Source of the DNA: Thermoleophilia bacterium
GTDB lineage: Bacteria > Actinomycetota > Thermoleophilia > Gaiellales > SKUG01
Assembly (NCBI GenBank): GCA_025964455.1
Contig: JAOPYU010000343.1
Location: forward strand, 1-11,366
Length of the DNA: 11,366 nucleotides
Reading direction: 5' to 3'
The notes below the pieces were generated by a model. The model did no database searches and was not told the DNA's origin. It saw only the letters and a list, made by a program, of their open reading frames with translations. Positions 7,510-11,366 of the stretch are shown one piece after another. The translations under genes and the position numbers were made by a program. The first letter of the stretch is position 1, and the number at the start of each line of letters is the position of its first letter.

Positions 7510-7947
7510 TCACCCGTGCGGTTGGGCGAGACCGGCGCGGATTCGTACGGCTCCGGCGCGAAGGTGCGACGTCGTGCCCTCGTGGGGCACGACATCGGCT
7601 GCGATGTCGAGGCCATCGGCCAGATGCGCCAGCGGGTACCCGCGGGAGCTGAGCACGTTCGAGAGCCAGTCGAGTTGACGGTGAAACATCTGCAGGCCGG
7701 AGGCATCCTTCGCGGCCCAGTGGATGAGGTGCTGATTGTCGTGCGTACACCACGCGTGCGCGACCCCTTCGGGATACCGACCCAGGTCCTCGGGGTGCTG
7801 CTCGAAGAAGCGATTCGAGACCTCGGCTGCCAAGGCGACCAGATCAAGCTCCGTGCCATCAGACAAAGTCGTACGGACCGGCGGAAGCGAACCAGAGGGT
7901 CGATCGAGCGTGCGCTTGGTCGGGCGGCGGTCGACGGGGTCGCTCAC
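7510..7947 (-). CDS. Conserved-looking hypothetical protein, helical, WCTHDNQ motif
   Basis: I do not recognise the family with certainty. From GTG at 7947 the product has 145 residues. This start overlaps the stop of the upstream ABM gene as GTGA, so I prefer it over the longer open frame to 8088, which would run inside that gene. The first 25 residues are basic and probably flexible. Residues 30-120 look like a compact helical domain with AAEVSNRFFEQHPED, HAWCTHDNQHLIHWA (64-78) and QLDWLSNVLSSRGYPL (91-106), rich in aromatic, His and Asp residues. The single Cys67 with nearby His69, His73 and His76 could bind a metal, but this is a guess. There is no signal peptide or membrane segment. Co-transcription with the ABM protein is likely from the overlap. 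Confidence 0.75.
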   Translation of the reverse strand: MSDPVDRRPTKRTLDRPSGSLPPVRTTLSDGTELDLVALAAEVSNRFFEQHPEDLGRYPEGVAHAWCTHDNQHLIHWAAKDASGLQMFHRQLDWLSNVLSSRGYPLAHLADGLDIAADVVPHEGTTSHLRAGAVRIRAGLAQPHG

Positions 7948-8264
7948 GTCGCCACGACGTCGAACGTCTGCAGATGGTCCAGCCGTTCGAGCTTGATCGA
8001 CTTGTTGAGATCCGGGGGAATCCGATCGTGACTGACCTTGTGCTCGGTGCTCTTCATGTAGGTGGTGAAGCACGCTCGGTCCCGCCACCGGCTCACCATG
8101 ATCACCTCGCCGCCATCGCGGTCACTGCGCCAGACTTCAAGCCCATGGAAGCCATCAAAGTCCTCGACCAGCCCCGCGCGGTCACGGAACGCTGCAAGCA
8201 GGTCCTCGGCGCGGTCTTCATCAACCCGGAGACGTGACATGGAAATGTAATCGCTCATGGCCAT
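7944..8264 (-). CDS. ABM-superfamily protein (antibiotic biosynthesis monooxygenase-like, dimeric alpha/beta barrel)
   Basis: The roughly 106-residue product shows the pattern of one ABM domain: a strand (YISMSRLRV, 6-14), a helix (EDLLAAFRDRA), DFDGFHGLEVWRS (35-47), VIMVSRWRD (54-62), then a helix TTYMKSTEHKVSHDRIP. Proteins of this fold include cofactor-free monooxygenases, IsdG/MhuD haem-degrading enzymes and many of unknown role. The Asn/Trp/His triad of IsdG-type enzymes is not evident: Ser stands where Asn is expected and Tyr where Trp is expected. Haem degradation should therefore not be assumed. ATG at 8264 has a weak GGGTAG upstream; ATG at 8258 or 8240 are alternatives. The gene is the first of the leftward run and lies just left of the tRNA-Ser scar, so it is the last chromosomal gene before the element. 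Confidence 0.8.
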   Translation of the reverse strand: MAMSDYISMSRLRVDEDRAEDLLAAFRDRAGLVEDFDGFHGLEVWRSDRDGGEVIMVSRWRDRACFTTYMKSTEHKVSHDRIPPDLNKSIKLERLDHLQTFDVVAT

Positions 8265-8284
8265 GACGCTACCCGCGGCGTTCG

Positions 8285-8313
8285 GCACCCACCCTCACCC
8301 GAATGGGGGGTGC
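8285..8313. terminator. GC-rich inverted repeat downstream of the tRNA-Ser remnant
   Basis: GCACCC (8285-8290) and GGGTGC (8308-8313) are complementary, with partly pairing CCC/GGG runs inside. It lies about 70 bp beyond the 3' end of the tRNA-Ser remnant, where the original tRNA gene would need a terminator. It is also upstream of the ABM gene. No T-run follows, so it could equally be a regulatory hairpin. Confidence 0.3.
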
Positions 8314-8380
8314 GACCAACACGTCCGCACTCCAGCGGTCGTGCGACGCGTACCGCACACGACACAAGTGCTGCTCAAGG

Positions 8381-8435
8381 CGGAGGGGGTGGGATTCGAA
8401 CCCACGGACAGCTTGCACCGTCAACGGTTTTCAAG
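8381..8435 (-). other. tRNA-Ser(UGA) 3' half; probable attachment site (attR) of an integrated element
   Basis: Read on the minus strand, 8435-8429 is CTTGAAA, the anticodon loop with TGA. Then come the 3' anticodon stem ACCGT (8428-8424), a class II variable arm GACGG/CTGTC, the T arm GTGGG-TTCGAAT-CCCAC (8405-8389), the acceptor strand CCCCTCC (8388-8382) and discriminator G (8381). CCA is not encoded. The bases 5' of the anticodon loop (GCGCA) do not pair with ACCGT. No D arm and no GGAGGGG acceptor strand precede it. So it is the 3' half only, beginning at the anticodon loop, as left by tyrosine recombinases that cross over there. Chromosome should lie to the left and the element to the right. 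The intact tRNA would be at the far end of the element, outside the window. Confidence 0.85.
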
Positions 8436-8667
8436 TGCGCTCTGCACCATGTCAGCCTATATCGCACCGTGCCACCACCGACCGTCCAGAGCGGGTCGAG
8501 GACATCCGACGTGACGGCTCGTGCGGTCGATTCCGGGCCTCGATCACTACGTTCGTTTGCAATCGTGTTTGCAGCTTGCAACTTCCATGAGGGCACAGGG
8601 GTGCGGTTCAGACCGGGGTACCTGCTCCGAGCGGGGCTGCTAGCTTTCTACCAGCGATGCAGGAGTG
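8436..8667. other. Non-coding element end between attachment site and HEPN gene
   Basis: This 232-bp stretch holds no credible gene. Open frames here read through the tRNA remnant and give the tell-tale antisense-tRNA peptides. It contains three directly repeated TTGCA words (8557-8580) and otherwise unremarkable sequence. Next to an attachment core this is where integrase or excisionase arm-type sites are usually found. Confidence 0.5.
8556..8580 (+). repeat. Three direct TTGCA repeats near the attachment site
   Basis: TTGCA occurs at 8557-8561, 8569-8573 and 8576-8580, in the contexts TTTGCAA, TTTGCAG and CTTGCAA. They lie about 120-145 bp from the anticodon-loop crossover region, a distance usual for arm-type recombinase sites. 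The words are short, so chance is possible. Confidence 0.4.
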
Positions 8668-8678
8668 TCACCTGCGCT
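8653..8678 (-). terminator. Possible terminator hairpin at the end of the HEPN gene
   Basis: AGC-gat-GCAGG (8653-8663) pairs with CCTGC-GCT (8671-8678) around a 7-base loop that contains the stop codon of the HEPN gene. The stem has a 3-base bulge and no T-tract follows, so it is weak. Confidence 0.3.
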
Positions 8679-9393
8679 GCTTCTCAATCGCCGCACGGAT
8701 GTCCGCAGGAACCATGCCCGCATCGAAGTGGGCGATGATCGCACCGGCAGTCATCGCCGGGCGCGGATAGTCGGCGAGCACGAGCGCTTCCCACAGGCTA
8801 CCGCCCTCAAGGTAGGGATCGCGGGAGTCGTTGCGCTTGGCGTGGGCGATCCGGTGCCGTAGCTCCATGAGGTCTTCGAGCGCCTCGTCCAGATCCGACG
8901 GTAGGCCCGAGACGTTGAGGAGATCGGGAAGGTGCTCGCGGAGCTTCGCTCGGGTGTTCTCCTTGACGAGCTTCTCGTATCCCAACGTCTTCGGGCGACC
9001 ATTGGGCACCGGCACCGTCCGCGTAGCGCCATCGGGCACAGCTTCATTCGCGTACGCCTCCATCGCCGCCACGGCATCGACCACGGTGTCCATCTCGGCC
9101 CGCAGGTAGTCGAACGTCATCGGCTCATTGTCTTGGGCCAGCTCGCCGTGCGGGTTGGTCCGAAGATTGCGGTACAGCTTCGGGCGCATTCGCTCTGCCT
9201 TGCGGCCGGTTTCCCACGACGAGACCAGCAGCAGTCGTGGCGCGAGGGGCTGATGGAACTGGACACGCGGTTTGCCGGGTCGGTTGACGCCGAAGATCGC
9301 CACCAGCGTATCTCCCACCTTGAACCCGCCGACCGTTGCAGCGACGGTCGTTGACCGCGCCCGCCGATCTCCTTTGCGGCCCCGTCCGTTCAT
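8668..9393 (-). CDS. HEPN-domain-like protein (candidate RNase; defence or toxin)
   Basis: The product has 241 residues. Residues 165-195 hold DLDEALEDLMELRHRIAHAKR, a helix ending in R179-HRIA-H184. This is the Rx4H motif that defines the active site of HEPN-superfamily ribonucleases found in toxins, abortive infection systems, RiboL-PSP-HEPN proteins and CRISPR effectors. An earlier helix, DAVAAMEAYANEAVP (106-120), resembles the partner helix of HEPN proteins. The N-terminal 60 residues (FKVGDTLVAIFGV and following) look like a small beta-rich domain I cannot name. There is no signal or membrane segment. ATG at 9393 has GGAG six bases upstream. A likely -10 (TACACT) and a 12-bp palindrome lie just upstream, and the next gene upstream is an XRE regulator, a layout seen in toxin-antitoxin and phage-defence pairs. 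HEPN proteins may also be non-catalytic RNA binders, so activity is unproven. Confidence 0.65.
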   Translation of the reverse strand: MNGRGRKGDRRARSTTVAATVGGFKVGDTLVAIFGVNRPGKPRVQFHQPLAPRLLLVSSWETGRKAERMRPKLYRNLRTNPHGELAQDNEPMTFDYLRAEMDTVVDAVAAMEAYANEAVPDGATRTVPVPNGRPKTLGYEKLVKENTRAKLREHLPDLLNVSGLPSDLDEALEDLMELRHRIAHAKRNDSRDPYLEGGSLWEALVLADYPRPAMTAGAIIAHFDAGMVPADIRAAIEKQRR

Positions 9394-9422
9394 CCCGATC
9401 TCCTACGCCTGCTCCCTGTTCG

Positions 9423-9428
9423 AGTGTA
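9423..9428 (-). promoter_or_regulatory. Probable -10 box for the HEPN gene
   Basis: The minus strand reads TACACT here, 29 bases before the ATG at 9393, leaving room for a short leader with the GGAG. No good -35 is found at 17-bp spacing (AGTGCC), so the promoter could need an activator or be weak. Confidence 0.4.
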
Positions 9429-9436
9429 GTTGCGAG

Positions 9437-9448
9437 GCCGGATCCGGC
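9437..9448. promoter_or_regulatory. 12-bp perfect palindrome, candidate operator
   Basis: GCCGGATCCGGC is a perfect 12-bp palindrome. It sits in the spacer/-35 region of the proposed HEPN promoter, where a dimeric repressor would block transcription. The neighbouring XRE-family protein is the obvious candidate to bind it. Confidence 0.4.
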
Positions 9449-9547
9449 ACTCCCGCAAAATCCCGGCCAATCCAGACACCACAACGGAGACGGCGGACCC
9501 CAACAACAGATGCAGGCGGAGCGCCGGGCCTACATTGCGCACCGCCA

Positions 9548-9835
9548 CTACGTAGCGGAAGGGCCACCATCGGCGGCATACGCGTCAGCGGCGTCAGCCA
9601 GCAGGTCTCCCGGAGGGACTCCGAGAGCATGTGCGAGTTCGATCACACGGGTGGCGCTGATGTTGACGAGGCCCCGCTCCACGCGGGAGATGTATTTGTC
9701 GTTGTCGTCACCACCCGTGATGCGCGCACCTAGCTCGAACTGCGTCAGCCCCGCATGTTCGCGGCGCGCGCGCAGCCCGTCGCCAATCACAGCCTGCAAG
9801 CGTTCCTGCTGTGGGGTTGTACGCGGCCGGGCCAT
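9548..9835 (-). CDS. XRE-family helix-turn-helix transcriptional regulator
   Basis: The 95-residue product has a Cro/CI-type HTH domain: GLRARREHAGLTQFELGARI (20-39), then YISRVERGLVNIS as recognition helix and turn, then VIELAHALGVPPGDLL. A stretch TGGDDNDK replaces the usual shorter turn before YISRVERG, about three residues longer than common family members. The C-terminus is a short acidic/Ala tail with no extra domain. I chose ATG at 9835 (MARPRTTPQQERLQ); the frame is open to a GTG at 9871 that would add 12 residues, and neither start has a clear Shine-Dalgarno. It lies 154 bp upstream of the HEPN gene in the same direction and divergent from the lipoprotein gene, so it may repress both flanking promoters. 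Immunity repressor or antitoxin-like roles are possible. Confidence 0.85.
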   Translation of the reverse strand: MARPRTTPQQERLQAVIGDGLRARREHAGLTQFELGARITGGDDNDKYISRVERGLVNISATRVIELAHALGVPPGDLLADAADAYAADGGPSAT

Positions 9836-9875
9836 CCGGGAAGTCTCTGTAGCGACGGCACCCGCGAACACGTAT

Positions 9876-9881
9876 TACAAT
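9876..9881 (+). promoter_or_regulatory. -10 box for a leaderless lipoprotein transcript
   Basis: TACAAT ends 7 bases before the ATG at 9889, the spacing of a transcription start on the A of the start codon. There is no Shine-Dalgarno before that ATG, which supports a leaderless mRNA. A -35 box is not clear. The lines around it are the most AT-rich sampled in the window. Confidence 0.6.
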
Positions 9882-9888
9882 GCTAGTC

Positions 9889-10329
9889 ATGCAACGGATA
9901 GTGCGCCTACTCCTGCTGTGCCCGCCCTTGATCGCCCTGTCCGCATGTTCGGCGGGCGGCACAACCGCGACCACCGATTCAGGGCAAGCGAACAAGACCC
10001 AGGCCACGGTTCAGGCCCAGCAGACCGCCCCAGCGGCGTTCAAGCCGATCACATTCAAGGGTTGCGGCAATCGCGTGCTGCCACCCATCGAGCTTCCCGT
10101 AGACGCCGTGCTCAAATGGACCAACCCTGACGGGGAGATGACGAACGTCGGAGGGGAAGCCGTGGATCCAGAGTCGAGCGCGGGCCTCGCCAACGTCCTC
10201 TCGGTGTCGCCACAGAAAGTGGACCGCGCCGGGGACGAGTTCGTGGAGGCGGGAACGTACAAGGGCGTCGAGGTCTCGATGTACGTACAAAGCGCGTGCT
10301 GGTCGCTTCGATTCACCCCATACGAGTAG
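9889..10329 (+). CDS. Small secreted lipoprotein of unknown function
   Basis: The 146-residue product has an N-terminal MQR-I-V-R basic start, a hydrophobic core LLLLCPPLIAL and a lipobox LSAC with Cys20 as the lipidated residue. A Ser/Thr/Gln/Ala-rich linker follows to about residue 50. The remaining 95 residues look like a small beta domain with Cys59 (KGCGN) and Cys137 (SACWSL), a likely disulfide pair. It should be anchored on the outer face of the cell membrane. I know no function for it. I chose ATG 9889 over the in-frame ATG 9880 because the TACAAT -10 box overlaps the latter. It is divergent from the XRE gene and convergent with the next gene. Lipoproteins inside mobile elements are sometimes surface-exclusion or superinfection-exclusion factors; this is only a possibility here. 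Confidence 0.8.
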   Translation: MQRIVRLLLLCPPLIALSACSAGGTTATTDSGQANKTQATVQAQQTAPAAFKPITFKGCGNRVLPPIELPVDAVLKWTNPDGEMTNVGGEAVDPESSAGLANVLSVSPQKVDRAGDEFVEAGTYKGVEVSMYVQSACWSLRFTPYE

Positions 10330-10346
10330 CCCGCCGGGAGGGCTAC
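10326..10346. terminator. Bidirectional terminator hairpin built from two stop codons
   Basis: GTAGCCC (10326-10332) and GGGCTAC (10340-10346) form a perfect 7-bp stem with a 7-base loop. The left arm contains the TAG stop of the lipoprotein gene and the right arm the TAG stop of the convergent minus-strand gene. No T-tract is present, but position and symmetry favour a shared terminator. Confidence 0.6.
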
Positions 10347-11167
10347 TGCGAGAGCTTCTTCGCGAGCAAGAGTCGCGCGACCATGCGGAGCTTCGGAGCA
10401 CGACAGCCGGCGTCCGTCTCGGAGTCCGGGACCCCCAGCAACTTGGAGAGAATGAGGTTGCTGTTCTTGACGCTGCGCATCGCGTCAACCACGTCCATCC
10501 AAAAGGCGGGGTCCACGGCGGTCTCATGGGACATGATCTCGTCCCAATCCACGGTGCCGTAGTTGCCTGCCCCTCGTCCTCGCTGCCGCTCCAACCGACG
10601 ACGCAGCCTACGCAGGGTATTGCGCTCCACGCCCGCGATGAATGTCGCAAGACTCGAAGCGCCCTCGAAGCCGGGAAGCGCATCCAAGTAGTCGATCCAA
10701 AACTCCGCCGCAAGCTCGTCCCTCGTCAACTCGGCACACCAATAGCGGCGACGCTCGTCGTAGAGCTTCGCCCGTTGAAACGCGAGCTTCATCAGGGTCA
10801 CCTTTTCGGCCATCCTCCAAGAGTTCTTTGTCGGTGGAATATCAAGGGCAATCCCCGACACAAAGACCCAAGGAGGACGAAGCTCGGAGCGCTCGTCCAG
10901 CAGAGCCCACGCGACTTTGGTCGCTGCGGTGGAGGTCGCCCTCGTCAATGGGCGACTGACACGCTTCAAGCGCGGCGGTCGCTCTCCCCCGTGAATGGAG
11001 AAGCAGCCGCGTGCATCTAGGAGTTCGGCCATCCATATCCAGCTCTCCGGGCCTTCCTCACGGTGGTCCTCGATGAAGAGAGCGAGGTCGAACGTCATCA
11101 GGCGGTGATCGAGGTAGCGATGGCCGAAACGGATGCGCTGCCGGAGAGATCGCGGCACGGCGCTCAC
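10343..11167 (-). CDS. Unknown element-borne protein, possible sigma-factor-like segment
   Basis: The 274-residue product is not recognised. It is basic and rich in Arg, Leu and Trp, with no signal or membrane segment. Residues about 160-195 (LDALPGFEGASSLATFIAGV followed by RNTLRRLRRR) recall sigma-70 region 2, where 'F.G.SSF.TWL..IARN...D.LRRR' is usual. The last 50 residues could hold a helix-turn-helix. The resemblance is faint, and the first 120 residues match nothing I know. GTG at 11167 has AAGGAG four bases upstream and overlaps the stop of the excisionase-like gene as GTGA, so the two are translated together. That pairing suggests a role in the element's own control, replication or transfer. 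A transcription factor, a replication initiator or an unknown family are all open. Confidence 0.7.
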   Translation of the reverse strand: MSAVPRSLRQRIRFGHRYLDHRLMTFDLALFIEDHREEGPESWIWMAELLDARGCFSIHGGERPPRLKRVSRPLTRATSTAATKVAWALLDERSELRPPWVFVSGIALDIPPTKNSWRMAEKVTLMKLAFQRAKLYDERRRYWCAELTRDELAAEFWIDYLDALPGFEGASSLATFIAGVERNTLRRLRRRLERQRGRGAGNYGTVDWDEIMSHETAVDPAFWMDVVDAMRSVKNSNLILSKLLGVPDSETDAGCRAPKLRMVARLLLAKKLSQ

Positions 11168-11343
11168 CGTTCTCCTTCCAACAGCGCTATGAGAGCTGCC
11201 CGAGGGACGAGGATGCGACGGCCGATGTTGACGGACGGAATCTCTCCGCTCCGGACGCCCTCATAGGCGCTCCCGCGCGAGATGCGGAGCATCTCGGCAG
11301 CTTCCTCAACGGTAAAGACGTGGCGGTGACTGTCGTTGCTCAT
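11164..11343 (-). CDS. Excisionase-like helix-turn-helix protein (HTH_17/MerR-like)
   Basis: The 59-residue product reads VFTVEEAAEMLRISRGSAYE (9-28), then GVRSGEIPSVNIGRRILVPR and ALIALLEGER. This is the complete winged-helix domain of the HTH_17 type: 'T.eEAA..L.iSr..aY...r.GeiP..riGrr.lvpr..l...L'. These small proteins are common in actinobacterial integrative elements and phages as excisionases or recombination directionality factors, and some act as transcription regulators. ATG at 11343 has GGAAGG nine bases upstream. It usually sits beside a tyrosine integrase gene; here it is coupled by a 4-bp overlap to an unrecognised protein instead, so function as excisionase is probable but not certain. 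Confidence 0.85.
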   Translation of the reverse strand: MSNDSHRHVFTVEEAAEMLRISRGSAYEGVRSGEIPSVNIGRRILVPRAALIALLEGER

Positions 11344-11366
11344 GGTTCGTAACCTTCCAATGTCGG

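Larger units (their letters stand above)
8381..11366. mobile_element. Integrated genetic element, left end at the tRNA-Ser scar (continues past window)
   Basis: The border is set by the tRNA-Ser 3' half. To the right the genes change character: excisionase-like HTH, XRE regulator, HEPN-type protein, a small lipoprotein and an unrecognised protein. The bases are also less GC-rich in sampled lines (21 of 60 A/T at 10321-10380 and 30 of 60 at 9841-9900, against 15 of 60 at 4201-4260). No integrase, relaxase, FtsK-like or capsid gene is visible here, so I cannot say whether this is a prophage, an integrative plasmid or a simple island. Confidence 0.7.

Noticed and set aside
6160..8031. 623-codon plus-strand frame
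   Set aside because: It is antisense to four or five well-supported minus-strand genes and shows no domain pattern; long antisense frames are expected at this GC content.
7944..8264. IsdG/MhuD-type haem-degrading monooxygenase
   Set aside because: The fold fits but the catalytic Asn and Trp positions carry other residues, so only the superfamily is claimed.
8381..8470. Complete tRNA-Ser gene
   Set aside because: The bases 5' of the anticodon loop do not pair with the 3' stem, and no D arm or GGAGGGG acceptor strand is found; only the 3' half is supported.
8375..8596. Minus-strand 73-codon open frame ending in a proline run
   Set aside because: Its C-terminal part is a translation of the tRNA-Ser remnant and the rest has no gene-like features.
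8257..8738. Plus-strand frames with peptides such as GVGFEPTDSLHRQ and GGGIRTHGQLAPS
   Set aside because: These are classic spurious peptides produced by reading antisense across a tRNA gene.
9336..10130. 264-codon plus-strand frame
   Set aside because: It runs antisense over the HEPN start and the XRE gene and overlaps the lipoprotein gene in another frame, with no recognisable domain.
8381..11366. tRNA interrupted by a self-splicing intron instead of an integration event
   Set aside because: The missing 5' half is not found within nearly 3 kb to the right, far longer than a group I intron, and several independent genes including an excisionase-like one lie there.

Overview
The window is high-GC DNA that looks actinobacterial. 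Short Shine-Dalgarno-led genes, frequent GTG starts, 4-bp GTGA stop/start overlaps and a CcdA/DipZ-type redox membrane protein fit this. A secreted protein built of ten-residue 'DGSITxAKLA' units with a C-terminal two-cysteine beta domain recalls exported proteins of Thermoleophilia (Solirubrobacterales, Patulibacter-like). That placement is an inference from style, not from a database match.

Layout. Bases 1-780 (minus) hold the N-terminal 260 codons of a CcdA/DsbD-type thiol-disulfide transporter that runs off the left edge. Divergent from it, 940-3297 (plus) encodes a 785-residue exported protein carrying 60 tandem decapeptide units. Then nine minus-strand genes run from 8264 down to 3316, many overlapping or separated by 1 bp. 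In transcription order they are an ABM-superfamily protein, an unknown protein, a 2H phosphoesterase (2'-5' RNA ligase-like), two overlapping RimJ/RimL-type acetyltransferases, a GT2 glycosyltransferase, a CCoAMT-type O-methyltransferase, BolA and a monothiol CGFS glutaredoxin. BolA and CGFS glutaredoxin are well-known partners in Fe-S trafficking; the other genes look like general modification enzymes rather than one obvious pathway.

At 8381-8435 (minus) lies the 3' half only of a tRNA-Ser(UGA), from the anticodon loop to the discriminator base. Its 5' half is not in the window. This is the expected scar (attR) of an element integrated at a tRNA anticodon loop, so 8381 is read as the border between chromosome (left) and an integrated element (right, running past 11366). 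On single lines sampled by eye the right part is also less GC-rich than the left.

The element portion encodes, in minus-strand order from the right edge, a 59-residue excisionase-like helix-turn-helix protein overlapping by 4 bp a 274-residue unknown protein with a faint sigma-factor-like stretch, an XRE-family regulator, and a 241-residue protein with a HEPN-type Rx4H motif (candidate RNase, defence or toxin). A plus-strand lipoprotein gene with a probable leaderless promoter lies between them. A 12-bp perfect palindrome upstream of the HEPN gene could be an operator. No integrase is visible; it may lie beyond the right edge. The most interesting candidate for a new system is the HEPN/XRE pair with its neighbours inside this element.
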